The notes beneath the pieces were generated by a model that worked only from the letters and a program-made list of their open reading frames with translations, was not told where the DNA came from and made no database searches. A DNA stretch of 64,000 nucleotides from Diphasiastrum complanatum (lineage: Eukaryota; Streptophyta; Lycopodiopsida; Lycopodiales; Lycopodiaceae), in contig CM055105.1 of the NCBI GenBank assembly GCA_029204225.1, positions 10,738,551 to 10,802,550 on the forward strand, read 5' to 3'. Below are positions 9,872-22,542 of this stretch, one piece after another. The first letter of the stretch is position 1. Each line of letters opens with the position of its first letter. Made by a program: the position numbers and the translations under genes.

Positions 9872-11320
9872 AATGACCACTCCTCAGGGACCTGATCAAC
9901 CCCAGGAGAGAGGCTTCGACGAACTTGAAACAGAAGCCTTGGCTTACAGTAAAGGGAAAGAACCTATGGAAATGGAAGAATAGGAAGAGTTCGCCGAAGA
10001 ACTCGACGAATTGGTTACCAAGGAACAGTTTCTCCACTTGGTAACAGAAGTGGATGAACTGAAGTTGGCATTAGCCGATTTCAAGTCCAGTGTGGATGAC
10101 TCGTTCGCTGAACTCAAAGGCTTGATTTTGAGTTCCGCGAAAGGAAGCCTTCCCTCCACTTCTCAGTTGTCCCCTTTTCCACTTCCATCAGTTCGGGTGA
10201 GACTCTGCGGTCTCACCCCAGTGTTTTTAAAGATTTAAAGCCTCCTACTTTTATTGGGGAAGAGAAGGATAGAAATGCAGATATTCTACAAACCTTTCTC
10301 AGCAAATGGAAGAACATTCATGCTCTTAAACGGACCCCTGACCATTTGCAAGCAATTGAGGCCAGTCTTTCCTTAGGGCCTATGGCCTATAAGTGGTGGT
10401 TAAATCTCCAGGAGACTGGGCAGACTCCCCGGTCATGGAAAGCTTTTGAAGAAGCTTTCCTAAGAGAATTTCTACCAGAAAATGAACTGGATAGAGCCTG
10501 GGAAGCCTGGGAAAGAACAGTAATGGATAAATCCCTCATCCAATATATCTCGCAGTATCGAGAAGCAATTTTAAAGATTAAAAATATGGATGACTATCAG
10601 AAAATCAGGGGATTTGTCCGTGGCCTCAAAGATGAATATAAAGTAGAGGTCCAGAGAAACTCGCCTACTACCCTTGAGCAAGCTCTCAGATATGCTCAAA
10701 TCTATGATGATTCAGTGGGTAGGAAGAGGGCGAGACAACAGCCACTTTCTGAGCAGCCTTCTCAGAAAGACTTTCAATTTAAAAAGAAATTTTTAAAAAG
10801 AAAGAAAGAAGACAAATTTAAAAGTGAAGCTCCTCAGAAACGCCCTTCACTCATACAGCCCTTAAAACCAGATGATTTTGAGAAAGCCAAACAAGAACAT
10901 TTGTGCTTTGTGTGTATGGGCAAGGGACACACAGTCAGACAATGTCCCAAGGGGCCTTTCACTAGAAAAGATAAGAAAGATAAAAAACAAGTTCATCTTG
11001 TTCAGACTGTATGTTTCCCCAGTGACTCGGCAGCTTCCGAGATCAAAGTGTATCATGAAGATCATGAACATTGTTGCCAGCTGACCTCTGCAATGCTAGC
11101 GAGACCCTTCAGCTTTGGGCCGCATGACCTAGTACGTATGCATGGGAAAGTTGGTAACCAGTCAGTAAGAGTCATGGTTGATGATGGGGCAACCCATAAT
11201 TTCATCAACCACACCCTGGTTAAAAAGCTTAAACTACCAGAAGTACCTAGTCAGCATAGGTACATAGTTTCATTAGCTAACGGTGAAGATAAAAAAATAT
11301 GGGAAACTATGGTAAGTTAA
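9872..11320 (+). pseudogene. Gypsy B2 gag-protease
   Basis: Starts MTTPQGPDQPQERGF. TAG at about 9980 replaces the CAG of B1, and a frameshift follows near 10195. From 10346 the frame is open and holds the capsid-like region (KWWLNLQETGQTPRSWKAFEEAF), a basic region, a CCHC knuckle CFVCMGKGHTVRQC and the aspartic protease site VMVDDGATHNFI, where DDG stands in place of the common DTG. It ends early at TAA because four bases found in B3 near 37655 are missing. Gag would form the particle; protease would cleave the polyprotein. Confidence 0.85.
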
Positions 11321-13489
11321 ATCTTGGTATTCAGGGGTACCAAGATGAAATAAACTTTCAGATAATGCACCTGGATCGAACAGACATTGTTCTCGGAAGA
11401 GATTGGCTCTACAGTTTAGGACCTTCCCTCCACAGAAACTATCAGGAGAACACCCTCAGCTTTCAGCATAAAGGCCGAGAGATCCAGTTGCATGGGGAGC
11501 ATGATGTTCCCAACAGCCCTATGGTCTGCAGTTCAGAACTCTGTCAGCTAATCGGAGACGAAGACCATCAGGTATTCTTATGTGACTTTCAGTTTATTCC
11601 TAAAGTTTCTATTTCCAGTTCTATTCAGCAGAAAATCAGTAAATTAGAAACTTTATTGTCTAAATTTAAAGATGTTTTTCCTGAAGATTTGCCACATGGT
11701 TTACCACCTAGCAGAGAGGTAGATCATGCAATAAACCTCGTACCAGGTACAGCACCTGTTTCTAAACCTCCGTATCGGGTCAGCCGAACAGAGGATGAAG
11801 AAATAACTAGGCAGTTAACAGACTATCTTGGGAAAGGCCAAATTCAGACCAGTAGTTCACCATGGGCCTCACCAGTCCTATTGGTGAAAAAGAAAGAGGG
11901 GTCTATGCGTCTTTGCGTAGATTACAGAGCCCTAAATAAAGTCACAATCAAGAATAAATACCCTATGCCTCGGGCAGACGAGTTGTTTGATCAACTCGAC
12001 GGGGCTAAGTTTTTCAGTAAAATAGACCTTAGATCGGGATATCATCAAGTCCGTATAAAATCGGAAGATGTCTCGAAAACAGCTTTTAGGACTCGTCACG
12101 GTCATTATGAGTTTAAGGTGATGCCATTTGGGCTCACAAATGCTCCAGCTACCTTTATGACCTTGATGAACAGTGTCCTCAGACCATACTTGGGTAAGTT
12201 TGTAGTCGTATTTTTAGATGACATCCTCGTCTACAGCAAAACGAGGAAGGAGCATCTAAAACACCCCAGAAAGGTGTTTCGACTGCTCAGAAAGCATAAG
12301 CTTTATGCTAAACAATCCAAGTGTGAATTCTTCGTTGAAGAAGTAGCATATTTGGGTCACATTATCTCTTCAGATGGGATTAAGATGGACCCAAATAAGG
12401 TTAAAGCCATACTCAGTTGGCTGAGACCTCAAAATATTTTGGAACTTCAGATCTTTCTTGGTTTGGCAGGATATTACAGACGATTTGTCAAGGAATATGC
12501 TCAGATAGCAGTTCCCATGACAAATCTTCTTAAGGGGAAGGGAAAGGAGTTCATTTGGGAGTCCGCACAACAGGAGAGCTTTGATGCTCTCAAAACAGCC
12601 TTAGCTACAGCACCAGTTTTAAAAGTCGTCGACCCCAATCAGCCATTTGTGGTCGAAACAGATGCTAGCGACTTTACAGTAGGTGCTGTGCTAACTCAGG
12701 GTGGACGACCAGTTGCGTTCGAGAGTAAAAAACTCGAGCCAGCTCAGACTAGGTACAGTGCCTATGAAAAGGAACTCTTTTCTATAGTCCATGCCCTTAA
12801 GACTTGGAGGCATTATTTGTATGGTGCCAACTTTGAGGTCCTGACAGACCATGAGAGTCTCAGATACCTTTGCAATCAACCTGAGCTTAGAGGTCGGAAA
12901 GCTCGTTGGGTAGAGTTGATGCAAGAGTTTGACATGTCTATCAGATATAGACGTGGAAAATTCAATACAGTAGCAGATGCCCTTAGCAGAATGCCTATGA
13001 TAAACGAACTGAGTTTTACTCAGATTCGTAATGAGTTACTCGAGTCCTTGAGAGGAAAATGCCAGCATGATGCATTCTTCTCTATTATCTGGAACTCAGT
13101 CCAGAACAGACAGTTACAGACTCCAGAACCAGTTCCCGGGGCTGGTGCCAGTTCATCCAAGAATACGGCAGCTTCCGTTGAGGATGATGATGAGTCCGAG
13201 TATACGTCGTTAGATGACGTTGAGGATTCTGCGCCTGTATTACCCAAGCAAACCCCAGTGGTTGAGGGTCAGTTGACTCAAGGATTCAAATGGAAACAGT
13301 ATTCCATTCAGGATGTGTACTTGCTCTATAGAGATAGAGTATGTGTCCCCAATTCAGAGAATTATAGGCAGCAAGTCCTATATGAATGTCATGACAATCC
13401 TAGCGCGGGACACCCAGGCATACAGAAGACCTATGAGCTTCTTCGTAGGCAATTTTTCTGGCCCAGTATGAAAAAGGACGTAGGCCCCC
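11299..13489 (+). pseudogene. Gypsy B2 reverse transcriptase-RNase H-integrase start
   Basis: A long open frame of more than 720 codons. [49 protein letters not shown] with catalytic Asp pair. RNase [50 protein letters not shown]. An acidic linker ([16 protein letters not shown]) leads to the integrase zinc domain, [18 protein letters not shown], which stops after [10 protein letters not shown]. There, reverse-oriented LTR DNA of gypsy A2 begins. The catalytic integrase core and 3' LTR are missing. The RT itself looks intact. Confidence 0.9.
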
Positions 13490-13697
13490 ACTCTCAGTAA
13501 TATGACCAAACAACCAATATAGTGAATCATAGGGCCCAAGGCCAATAATATGGTTTAAATGTCAATAATAGGGCCCAAGGCCAACCATATAGTCTAAATG
13601 TCAAATAATGAATAAAAAAGGGCCCAAAGCCTGCCTATGCATAAAGTAAAGTAAATGTTAATGGACATGGCGAATGTAATGAGTCGAGTCCATAACT
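13490..13697 (-). repeat. Truncated 3' LTR of gypsy A2
   Basis: On the minus strand it begins AGTTATGGACT just after a purine tract (CGGGGAG). It ends at GAGAGTGGGGGCCT against B2 integrase DNA. The missing half corresponds to the right half of the 418-bp LTR of A1. Confidence 0.85.
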
Positions 13698-13741
13698 CTC
13701 CCCGACACAAAAATAAGACCCAAATGCCATAAAGGACTGGA

Positions 13742-15397
13742 TCAAGTAACAGCAAGCCCTGGAGGATCAACTGGAACAGCATCTGGTGTAGTAACAACTG
13801 GAGCAACAGCTGATGTAGAGGAATCAACAAGTGCGGCAAGAGCACGAGCCTGATCCGCAAGTGACGGTGTATGATAAAAGACATCAATAGGCTCCCATGT
13901 GGCCTCCTCAACAGGACAACCATCCCACTGGACTAGGAACTGAATCTGTCGGCGGCGTCGACTATGATGCAAACGCACCTGAAGGATAGCAGCAGGTAAT
14001 AAAGGAAAGAGATCCGGTGCAGTAGGAAACTCAGCATCACAAGGAGCATCATCCTCAATAGCAGCACGTAATAAACTGACATGGAATATATTACAGGCAC
14101 GTGTGGAAGCAGGAAGCTGAAGACGATATGTAACTGGACTAAGAACCTCCAATATACAATAAGGCCCATAATAACATGGTGCAAGCTTCTCAGTAGAAGC
14201 ATGGCCCTGAATAAAATGATGACGTGCAAACCGTAGGCGTAGATATACCATATCACCAACATGAAACTCAACATGACGTCGATGACGATCAACTGAAGCC
14301 TGATAACGCTGCTGGACCTGCTGCAAATGGGAACTGGCCTGGAGAATAAGCTCGCGAGCACCTGATAAAAATGAAGACAATGTTACAGGTGTATCCTCGG
14401 GAGGAAGAGGAATACCAGGTAAAAGAGGTGCATAACCATGAGATAATAAAAATGGTGCAACGCTGGTGCTGGTACTAACAGAGCTGTTATAGCTATACTC
14501 TGCCAAACATAAGTGCTAATCCCAATCCTTCCCTGAAGGAGTAACAAAATGGCGCAAATAATCCTCAAGGATCCTGTTAAGGACCTCAGACTGTCCATCA
14601 GAAGTAGAATGATAAGCAGACCCCATAAAAAGCTGTACATCCAATATACGCATAAGCTCTGTCCAGAACAATGATGTAAACTTACTATCCCGATCAGAAA
14701 GGATAGTACGAGGAAACCCATGTAGGCGAAATATCTCTGAAAGGAACAAGCGTGCACACTGCTCTGCTGTGATAGTATTGCGGACGGGTATGAAATGTGG
14801 CTGTTTCGAGAACCTGTCAACTACCACCATACATGAATCGTGACCACGACGGGTGCGGGGAAGGCCAATGATGAAGTCCATAGAAATATCAGTCCACTGG
14901 CGGTGAGGATTAGGCCAACTCTGAAGCAAACCAGCGGACTTAGCACAGGAGTACTTATTACGTAAGCAGAAAGGACAGGTACGAATAAGTACAACAAGCT
15001 CTTTCCTAAGGGATGGCCAATAGAAATGATCCTTAAGACGAGCATAAGGCTTCTGAAAACCAAAATGACCCCCAACTGGGGACGAATGAGCATCCGACAA
15101 CAACTGAGAACGGATACCCAAAGAACTAGGAATACAAAGAGAACCATAATGATAAAGACGGTGATCAACAATGGAATAAGCCTGATGAGGTGAAGACGAC
15201 ATAGGTGGAGCAGAACTATAAACATCACGAAAATCAGAACATGTAAGATAAGCAGATGGAAGATCATCAAACCAGGAAGGGATCGTGGCAACAAGGGTAT
15301 TCAATAAAGTAGGAAGTCTAGACAATGCGTCAGCAGCAGTGTCAGCACAACCAGGACGATACAAAATAGAAAAATCAAAAGATTGTAAAAACTGCAA
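13742..15397 (-). pseudogene. Gypsy A2 integrase and chromodomain
   Basis: The integrase has a full zinc domain (HSSPVGGHFGFQ...CPFCLRNKY) and core residues: SMDFIIGLP with the first Asp, LSDRDSKF with the second, and SDGQSEVLNRILE with the Glu. A TAG at about 14516 replaces the CAG of A1 (DWD*HLCLAEYSYN). Then follow the GPY/F module and the chromodomain FLVQWDGCPVEEATWEP, ending at 13742. This enzyme inserts retroviral-type cDNA, and the chromodomain guides it to histone-marked chromatin. Apart from the stop, the reading is complete. Confidence 0.9.
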
Positions 15398-15427
15398 CCA
15401 ACGAAACTGACGATCACTAAGATCACG

Positions 15428-16620
15428 CTAGGAGAAGAGATAACGTAAGGACTGATGATCAGTAACGATATCAAAAGGAACACGGTACAGGTAATGGCGC
15501 CACTTCTTAAGAGCATAGATAATGGCAAGAAGCTCTTTCTCATGGACAGAATAACGTTGCTCATAAGAGCGTAAACGACGCAACTCATAAGCAATAATAC
15601 ACTGAGACTGACGAAGCAAGGCACCCAAACCAACATTACTAGCATCGGTCTCAACAATAAATTTCTGATCAAACTGTGGTAAACACAGGACAGAGGCCTC
15701 CACAACAGCACGACGAAGAGTGTCAAAGGCGAACTGACAATCAGAAGTCCAAACAAAAGCACTAGACTTCTTCAAAAGGGCATGAAGAGGGGCAGCCACA
15801 GTGGCAAAGCGAGGAACAGGACGACGAAGGTGAGTAGTGAGACCAAGAAACATACGAACATGGTGGACATCTGTGGGAACAGGCCAATCAGCGATTGCCC
15901 GAACCTTATGAGGGTCCAAACGAATACGACCATCACAAATGAGAAATCCTAAAAACTCAATCTCAACAACAGCAAAGGAACACTTAGAAAGTTTAGCAAA
16001 CAACTGGTGATGAACAAGCAATTGAAAAACAGATGAAAGATGTAACACATGCTCATCAAGAGTCTTACTAAAAACAAGAATATCATCAAAATAAACTAAA
16101 ACACAACGACCAAGGAGAGGACGCATGATGTTATTCATCACATTCTGGAACGTAGGTGGACCATCAGTAACACCAAAAGGAAGAACACGAAACTCATACA
16201 AACCAAGATGGGTACGAAACGCAGTCTTGTGTTCGTCCGAAGGATGCATCCTAATCTGGTGATAGCCGGAACGTAAGTCTATCTTAGAGAAAAGATGAGA
16301 GGTGCCTAACTGGTCAAAGAGATCATCCATGTGAGGAATAGGATACTGGTTACGGATGGTCAACTTATTGAGGGCATGATAATCAATGCAGAGGCGTTTG
16401 GAACCATCTTTCTTACTGACAAGGAGAACAGGGCCAAAAGGACTGTGACTAGGAACAATAAGGCCCTGATCTAGTAAAGCAGTAATCTGAAGCTCAACCT
16501 CATCACGCTCAGACTTAGACATACGGTAAGGAGGCCGGGAGGGAGGAGCAGAACCAGGACGCAAATCAATATGGTGGTTCACATCACGTAATGGTGGTAG
16601 CGTCGTAGGTTCTGAAAAGA
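15428..16620 (-). pseudogene. Gypsy A2 reverse transcriptase-RNase H
   Basis: Open from MNHHIDLRPGS through [22 protein letters not shown] and YFDDILVFS to RNase H (VETDASNVGLGALL, HEKELLAIIYALKKW, TDHQSLRYLF). TAG at 15428-15430 replaces the Gln codon seen in A1 (LFSQRDLSD) and separates RNase H from integrase. The YFDD active site is intact. Codons and layout match A1 closely. Confidence 0.9.
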
Positions 16621-16639
16621 CAAATGCATACCGATGTCA

Positions 16640-17153
16640 TAAGTCAGAGATCAACTGAGGAACAGCTGCTGGAGGAGAGGTAGTCACTGGAGAATCTGCT
16701 GCAGCACGCTGAACACATAATAAAGCTGCACAATGAGCCTTAGGTAGGCTGCGGATAAACTGCTTCCCGCTGATCAGCTGGAAATCTGCCTGAGAATCAA
16801 TACCAGCAAGTGAGTGGGTCACTGCATCATGAACAAATTTCAATGTCTGTTGAGCCAGGTCCAAAGTAACCGCTCCCAATGAAAGCAAACCAATCAGCAC
16901 CAAGGATAAGGTCATAGCGCTCCAGAGGAATGATATAAAGATCTGCCTGTCCAGAAAAATCACCAATGTGGTAGGATAATCCCTGAAACATCTGAGAACT
17001 AGGAAATGAGTGAGAACTGGCAACCTCGACTGTGAGAGGCTGTGGAGCAGGAATAGGTGAAGCGCGTATCCGGCTGAGAACACAACTGTTGATAAAGGAA
17101 TGAGTGCTGCCGGTATCAACTAAACAAATATACTCACGACCAGTAATGTGCAC
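16640..17153 (-). pseudogene. Gypsy A2 aspartic protease
   Basis: Contains CLVDTGSTHSFIN, the canonical DTG/S active site, and the flap-to-core segment ERYDLILGADWF. A frame change follows near 16830. The linker FIRSLPKAHCAALLCVQRA continues to RT and is the point at which the A1 LTR is fused to pol. Confidence 0.8.
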
Positions 17154-18450
17154 ACGTAGCCGAATGGAGCGAGGACCGGGGCACCCTGTCCAGGTAGCAT
17201 AAGCAAGCTGAGCATGGCAAGTAGCAGGAAGTAAATCAGTAGAAGGCTCAGGAGATAGATCAGGCTCATCAGATATATGAATGTAGATATCGGACTCATC
17301 TGGGGTAGTGCCCTCATGGTAGAAAACAGCAGTAGAAGTAGGCAGGGGCTGGCGGCAATCACGGGCAATGTGGTCAGGACTCTTACAACGAAAGCAAAGA
17401 CGCTTCTGCTGAATGTCAGCGAACTCTGCAGACGTGTAACGTCGGACAAAAGCAGGACGAGGAGGCGGAGGGCGAGGAGCGGGAGAAGTAAGAGAAGAGG
17501 TCGGGACGACAGTGGATGGGGCAGATGGGGCCGGAGATGGTAGAGGTGAAAGAGATGGACGGGGTCGGGAAAAGCGAAAGGGAGCAGGATCAGGGTACTA
17601 ATGCTGTAAAGTACTAGCAAGGGAAATGGCCTCAACAAGTGTGGGTGGACGGAAAGAAGAGACATCGTATCGTAGAGCACCACGAAGTCCAGCAATGTAG
17701 CGAGAAATAAGCTCGGTGGGCTGAAGATCTGTAAAGAGGTAGGAAAGGTCCATAAACTAATCTGTATAGGAAGAAAGATCACCAGTCTGAGTAAGACTAC
17801 GGAATATATCACGCTGGCGGCTCAGCCACTGAGGGTCAATCATAGCATGACGAAGATCACGACGAAAGGTAGGCCATAACTGGAGACCGTCCCGATCAGG
17901 GTCAAGTCGGTAGACCCGCCACCAAGTGGCAGCACGTCCATCTAAATGTAAGGCGGCTAACTGGATCTTCTGAGGATCAGTCTTAGGGTAAATCTCAAAA
18001 AATAAGTATCAAGCTTTCCGAAACCAATTCTCTAACAAGTTCCCATCAGAGGAACCAGAATAGGTGGCAAGCTGTACCCGATCACGAAAATCTCGAGCAA
18101 AATGTGGCTCAGGAGCTAGATGTCGTGGAAAATGTGACTCAGGAGCTGTAGGACGTGGAAAACCGGGTGGTGGGTTAGGTGGAAAATGAGGCCCACCGCC
18201 AAAGGAAGTAGACGAGGATGGAAGTCCAAATGGAGACCCAAATGATGAATGAACAGGGGCTTTGCCAGGTCCATGTGGCTGTAAGGAATCAATTTGTGAG
18301 CATAGTGGCAAAGCCGGTCTGTAGAGTGGTAAAACCGGTCATCATTTAGTTGAAACGACTACTGAGGAGAGTAAGAGAGTCACGCATATCAGCAAACTGT
18401 TCATCTAAAGGTCCGGAATGACTTGCAGGTGTAGTGGGTGAGCTAGCCAT
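17120..18450 (-). pseudogene. Gypsy A2 gag
   Basis: A likely start is MASSPTTPASHSG at 18450. Pieces in several frames read as a Pro/Gly-rich N-terminus (FGGGPHFPPNPPPGF) and then a capsid region near 17820-18050. A knuckle-like CFRCKSPDH..RDC stretch lies around 17340-17400. Stops and shifts break it. It is not translatable as one protein. Confidence 0.65.
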
Positions 18451-19515
18451 GAGGAAGAAAAAGTAAGCGAGAAAAGAAATGTGCTAAACAATTGGACGAA
18501 CTGAAGGAGAGGACATAAGTCGTCACAACAGGCACGCCAATGAAAAGACACAATAGAACTCGCGATGTAAGATGAACGGAAAGGACAACTAGGTAAAAAA
18601 TACCTCGTAACCGTAACCGGAAGTGAGCTGAAAAATAGCGGCGATATGTCGAGGTACCGGGCAGCCTCCAAAAAAGATGCTAAGGGCCCGACAACGTGGA
18701 GTAAACGGTGGGTAAAAGTATGGGAAACAATAATGGACTATGGGGCTGGAAAGGGAGCAGCCAAGGAAAGGAAGCGATAACAAAAAGGAGGTATGGGCAG
18801 CGAGGAAACAAGGCTGAAAAATCAGAGATCGCCCTTCAAGGGTAAAAAAAAAGTTTGCGATAAAGACGGGGAGCAATCCCGATGCGAGATGAAGTTGGGT
18901 GAAAGTGGCTTTCTAAGCATCTAGGCGTGTTTGTATTGTCCGGGGTAGGGTTGCGAACACAGACAGCAGTGTAGGAGGGTGAGCTGCAATTGAGGCGGAT
19001 GTAGGGCGCCAGCTATGGTGGAGTGTGGGCGTCCAAGAGAGGTAATAAACGGCAAAAATAAATTGGATCAAAAAGATGGGTTGGTAGGGCGCTAGGAGTG
19101 GCTGATGGAAGGTGGCGAATAGGGGCAGCAAAAAGCGGAAATTTTCAGCAAAGGAAGGAGCAATAGGGCGCTGGTCAGCAAGCATGAGGGCACCCAATAG
19201 GGCAGCAAACAGGAGGCAGTAGGGCGCCCAAAATAGGGGAGGAAAAAGGCTGAAAATGCAGCAGTAGGCAGCCAGCAAGAGGGCGCTAGAAATGGGCAGC
19301 AAGTGGGCGCCTGTCCTCCTCCGATCCGTCGTGAAAATCTGCAAGACAAGTGTGGAGAAATGCTGAAGATCCGGCTGAAAAATGGTGAAGATCCAAGCTG
19401 AAGATGGGCGCCCTCCTGTGAGAGAAAAATCTGCTCAATGGAGATGCTCAGGAAAGTGCTCTGATACCAAGTTATGAACGTAGCCACGGCTGATCTAGAG
19501 AGACAGGACGCTTCT
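18451..19515 (-). other. Gypsy A2 leader, primer site and 5' LTR remnant
   Basis: The primer site TGGTATCAGAGC (perfect initiator tRNA-Met match) lies on the minus strand at 19458-19469. It directly abuts the LTR end ...TTCATAACT. Only about 46 bp of that LTR remain (19470-19515) before LINE DNA begins. The leader is about 1 kb and non-coding. Confidence 0.85.
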
Positions 19516-20290
19516 TTCTAGGGTACCCCACGTGAGGATGGGATATGTCAAAAATGTTCATTGGAAGAGACTGAGACTAAAGAGCAAATCATTGTCAGAT
19601 GTCTTGCTTACTATCAGATATGTGGTCAAAATTACTACTTATTCAAAGATTCACTCACTACTCTACAATCTTTTATCGCCTATGAAAATCCTCAATGTGT
19701 GGCCCTTACGCTACATGAGATGTGCTTGATGAAGAGAGATTTGTGCCATAATTAGTCGGATAATCAAGATACACAACTCAAATTACAAATTTCTTCTCCA
19801 AGAGGAGAGCTCGGACAGCAGACTCAATCAGACGCTGAGGACCGTCCTATCCCTATGAGAGATCAACGTCATGATCAGAGACAATGTACAGTACATCATC
19901 TCTATGTTACTAGAGCCTCCAAACTTACCATGAGGGCTCCTATTCAGAGACCCCATACCAGCCAGCACCAGAGGCTGACATTGTCGCCATCAATACATCT
20001 CTACCAAACTGGCTCCTCTGCTTCAAGTACCCATATCACAACCTTTTTCAATTGTCTCAGCTGAGAATGCATGTATGTCATTGGTTGCACATACTCCTTG
20101 CCCCATAGTTTTTATAGAGTTGATGTTTCATTTTCATATCACCTCTTAGATTCTAGTATTTCTGTTTTTTTCCGCTATTCGAAGATACTCTTATGCTCCA
20201 TTAGTTGTTACACACACTTGACATGTATTGCTTCATCTTATATGCCTTTTGGCATTAAGAAAACATTAATAAAGCTTTCTTTCTTTCTTT
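19516..20290 (+). pseudogene. LINE ORF2 C-terminus and 3' tail
   Basis: A frame to the stop at 19755 reads GICQKCSLEETETKEQ, IIVRC and HEMCLMKRDLC. This resembles the C-terminal zinc knuckle of LINE ORF2, with Gln where the family usually has His. After about 450 bp a tail follows: TATGCCTTTTGGCAT, ACATTAATAAAGCTTTC (with AATAAA) and a (CTTT)n run ending near 20290. The last 110 bp or so recur inverted at 49690-49800, which supports a repeat 3' end. It may belong to the same family as the LINE at 1-1719, but the two parts do not overlap. The left side is cut by A2. Confidence 0.6.
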
Positions 20291-21065
20291 ATTCTCCTCC
20301 CTTTTCATCCTCTTTCTATCAACCGTTTCTCATCTTCCTCTTGGGTCCTCCTTTCACTTGCTAGATACTGCCACAAGCTCTAGTCAGCATCCTGACTAAT
20401 TCTGTAACGATCGCCAACCGTAGATCCTTAAGATCCTGTTCCACGCGCCAAAAGGAGCACTGTGGAGCCAAACCATCTAGCCAAGTAGAAGCTATAATCT
20501 CCAATCTAGCACCTAGTCATATTGACAGCCTACAGGCCTATTTATATATTGGGCCAACAAACTAGGCTTTGGGTTACATCGACTCAGTAGGACCAAAAAG
20601 ACCACAATCAACAATATCAATAACCTATGGCAAATAATGAATAAAGGGCACACTTTGGACTACCATTAATAGTTACAAGGGACACAAGGTCGAAGCAGTT
20701 GTCAGAGAATCTACCTGTTATGAGAAGAGTCATAAAAGCAATTTGGCAAATGCCAAATTTATTCACAACTTAAATTTCCCATCTCCCATTCCCACTAGCA
20801 GGCAAAAAACAACCAATTATTACGTCAAACCTTTTCAAATGAGACAGTAACTTCTCTGGATAGGACAACTAGATGACAGGCTAAAGTTTATACATTACCT
20901 AGCTGCCTGTTCAACACCTTTACTTAAACATTGCACCTAAGCAGAGGAGAATGACAAGAACTGCAATAAGTAAGTGCTCTCAATGATGTACAGAACAGAG
21001 AATGTTGAAATCATTTCTTAGCATAGAATTTTACGTTGGAGAGAAACATTCTTGATAACACTCAC
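20291..21065. other. eIF2B epsilon intron sequence
   Basis: Begins at the donor GTGAGT of the exon at 21066-21328. It holds no repeat or gene that I can support between the LINE tail and the exon. Confidence 0.6.
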
Positions 21066-21328
21066 CTTGAATGATAAAACAACTCCTGGCTCCATTACTG
21101 CACCAGATTTGACAACGACACCATCACAGACAACAGACTCTTTCATGCGTGCATCATCTCCAATGGTTACATTATTCCAAACGTAACTGTTTTCAACAAT
21201 AGCATTGTTCCCTATGATGCAACCACGTCCAATAACAGAGTTCACAATTACACTATTCTCCCCAATCACAGTGCCTTCTCCCAAGACTGTATTCTCCCCA
21301 ATTTTTGCTGTTCGAGATATTACAATCC
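21066..21328 (-). CDS. EIF2B5: eIF2B epsilon exon, beta-helix repeats
   Basis: 263 bp between acceptor TTTTCAG and donor GTGAGT. It completes a Gly codon from the previous exon, then reads IVISRTAKIGENTVLG, VIGRGCIIGNN, YVWNNVTIGDD and CDGVVVKSGAVMEPG, ending VVLSFK. The repeated hexads with Ile or Val at every sixth place are the left-handed beta-helix of the epsilon subunit, which packs against gamma in the eIF2B core. The reading is intact. The next exon is not found in the 21 kb to the left, which is filled by transposons. Confidence 0.92.
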
Positions 21329-22512
21329 CTGAAAACCAGCAAACTATATTAGTTGGAACAGCTCACGCAAACCTCAATATCTCGACAAACACACAGCATT
21401 GAAAACTGTGCACCAACAATTCAAGCAAGGACTGACTTACTTAAATCCAAAACAGGACGAAATATCAGATAATCCAGGAAGGATTAGAGATGAACTAGCC
21501 TACAATAGACTTGCAGATAAAAGTTATCAGTATAACATAACCGTAAACAACATCACTGAATTTCATGATTAAGGAGGATATTTGATAGGAATCACATTAA
21601 CCAACGTAATAATAACGTTCAAATCTGGTTTCAATAATGCTCTCTCAACATGGAAGCAGATAATCCTTGACAGGTTCATCGCCTTGGCTGTGAACTTTTG
21701 CAAATAGCAATGCGGATTGTTTGATGAAGGCGGTGCAAATTCTAGATGACAGTGATCGACCAAACAAGTAATCAACTGCAGATAGTCTTCTGAAGTTAGA
21801 GTGAATGAATACAACTAGACAACTTTTCCATGAGGAAGTCCAAGGAGACAGGATATTCCAATTTCTACACAAAGACTATAGTACCTTACAGCAGCACACG
21901 TGGATTCTGCATGTAAGTGGAATTAGATTTCCACAAATCAAACTAAACGGGCTTACTTGCTTATTTCAAGTTACATATGCAAAGCATTTTAAGTTCTTAC
22001 AGTTGTCAAAGGGAGGCTGAAAGAGATGCAAGCTAAGATCTTGTTTTATCACTCAGCAAGCTGACACACAAAGACAAAAGGTGGTTTGGTGATGTTATGA
22101 AGGATCCTGCAAATATTGAAATAGCCACTTGTAAGTAAATGGCATTAAATAAATGAAAGTAATGAAAAGATTCAAGTTTACAAATGATACCTTAAAGCTC
22201 GTATATTTTCTGTCATACCTACGAAAAATTCGACCTCTATGTTATAAAAGAAGGAACTTGAATCTTTGAAAAGAGTTGTCGAAAAATACAAATTTAACTC
22301 TCAAGGGCTCTACCCCTGCGATAAAGGATAAGAGAGTCGGTATTAAGGCCAGATAGAGAATAACACCTTGCAATACTCCTGGCACTGCTAGGATAACAAC
22401 AGCCACGACATAAAAACTTTGACTGACTAAATATATGATGAGAAGTTTGAAGAACTGTAGCTTATAGTTTACAGCAGAATATAGATCTCAGAACATTCTT
22501 GCGATTATTTAA

Positions 22513-22542
22513 AGCCACACACACACACACACACGCGCGCGC

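Larger units (their letters stand above)
13490..19515 (-). mobile_element. Ty3/gypsy chromovirus A2
   Basis: This is the fullest copy of family A. In transcription order it has a 46-bp remnant of the 5' LTR, primer site, leader, gag, protease, RT, RNase H, integrase, chromodomain and half of a 3' LTR. Several CAG-to-TAG and frameshift lesions break it. Both ends are truncated, so no target duplication can be read. It supplies the reference for what A1 lost. Confidence 0.9.

Noticed and set aside
11299-11320. Overlap of the gag-protease and pol frames in B2 as a programmed frameshift
   Set aside because: B3 has four extra bases at the same site (near 37655) and reads through in one frame, so the B2 overlap is a deletion.
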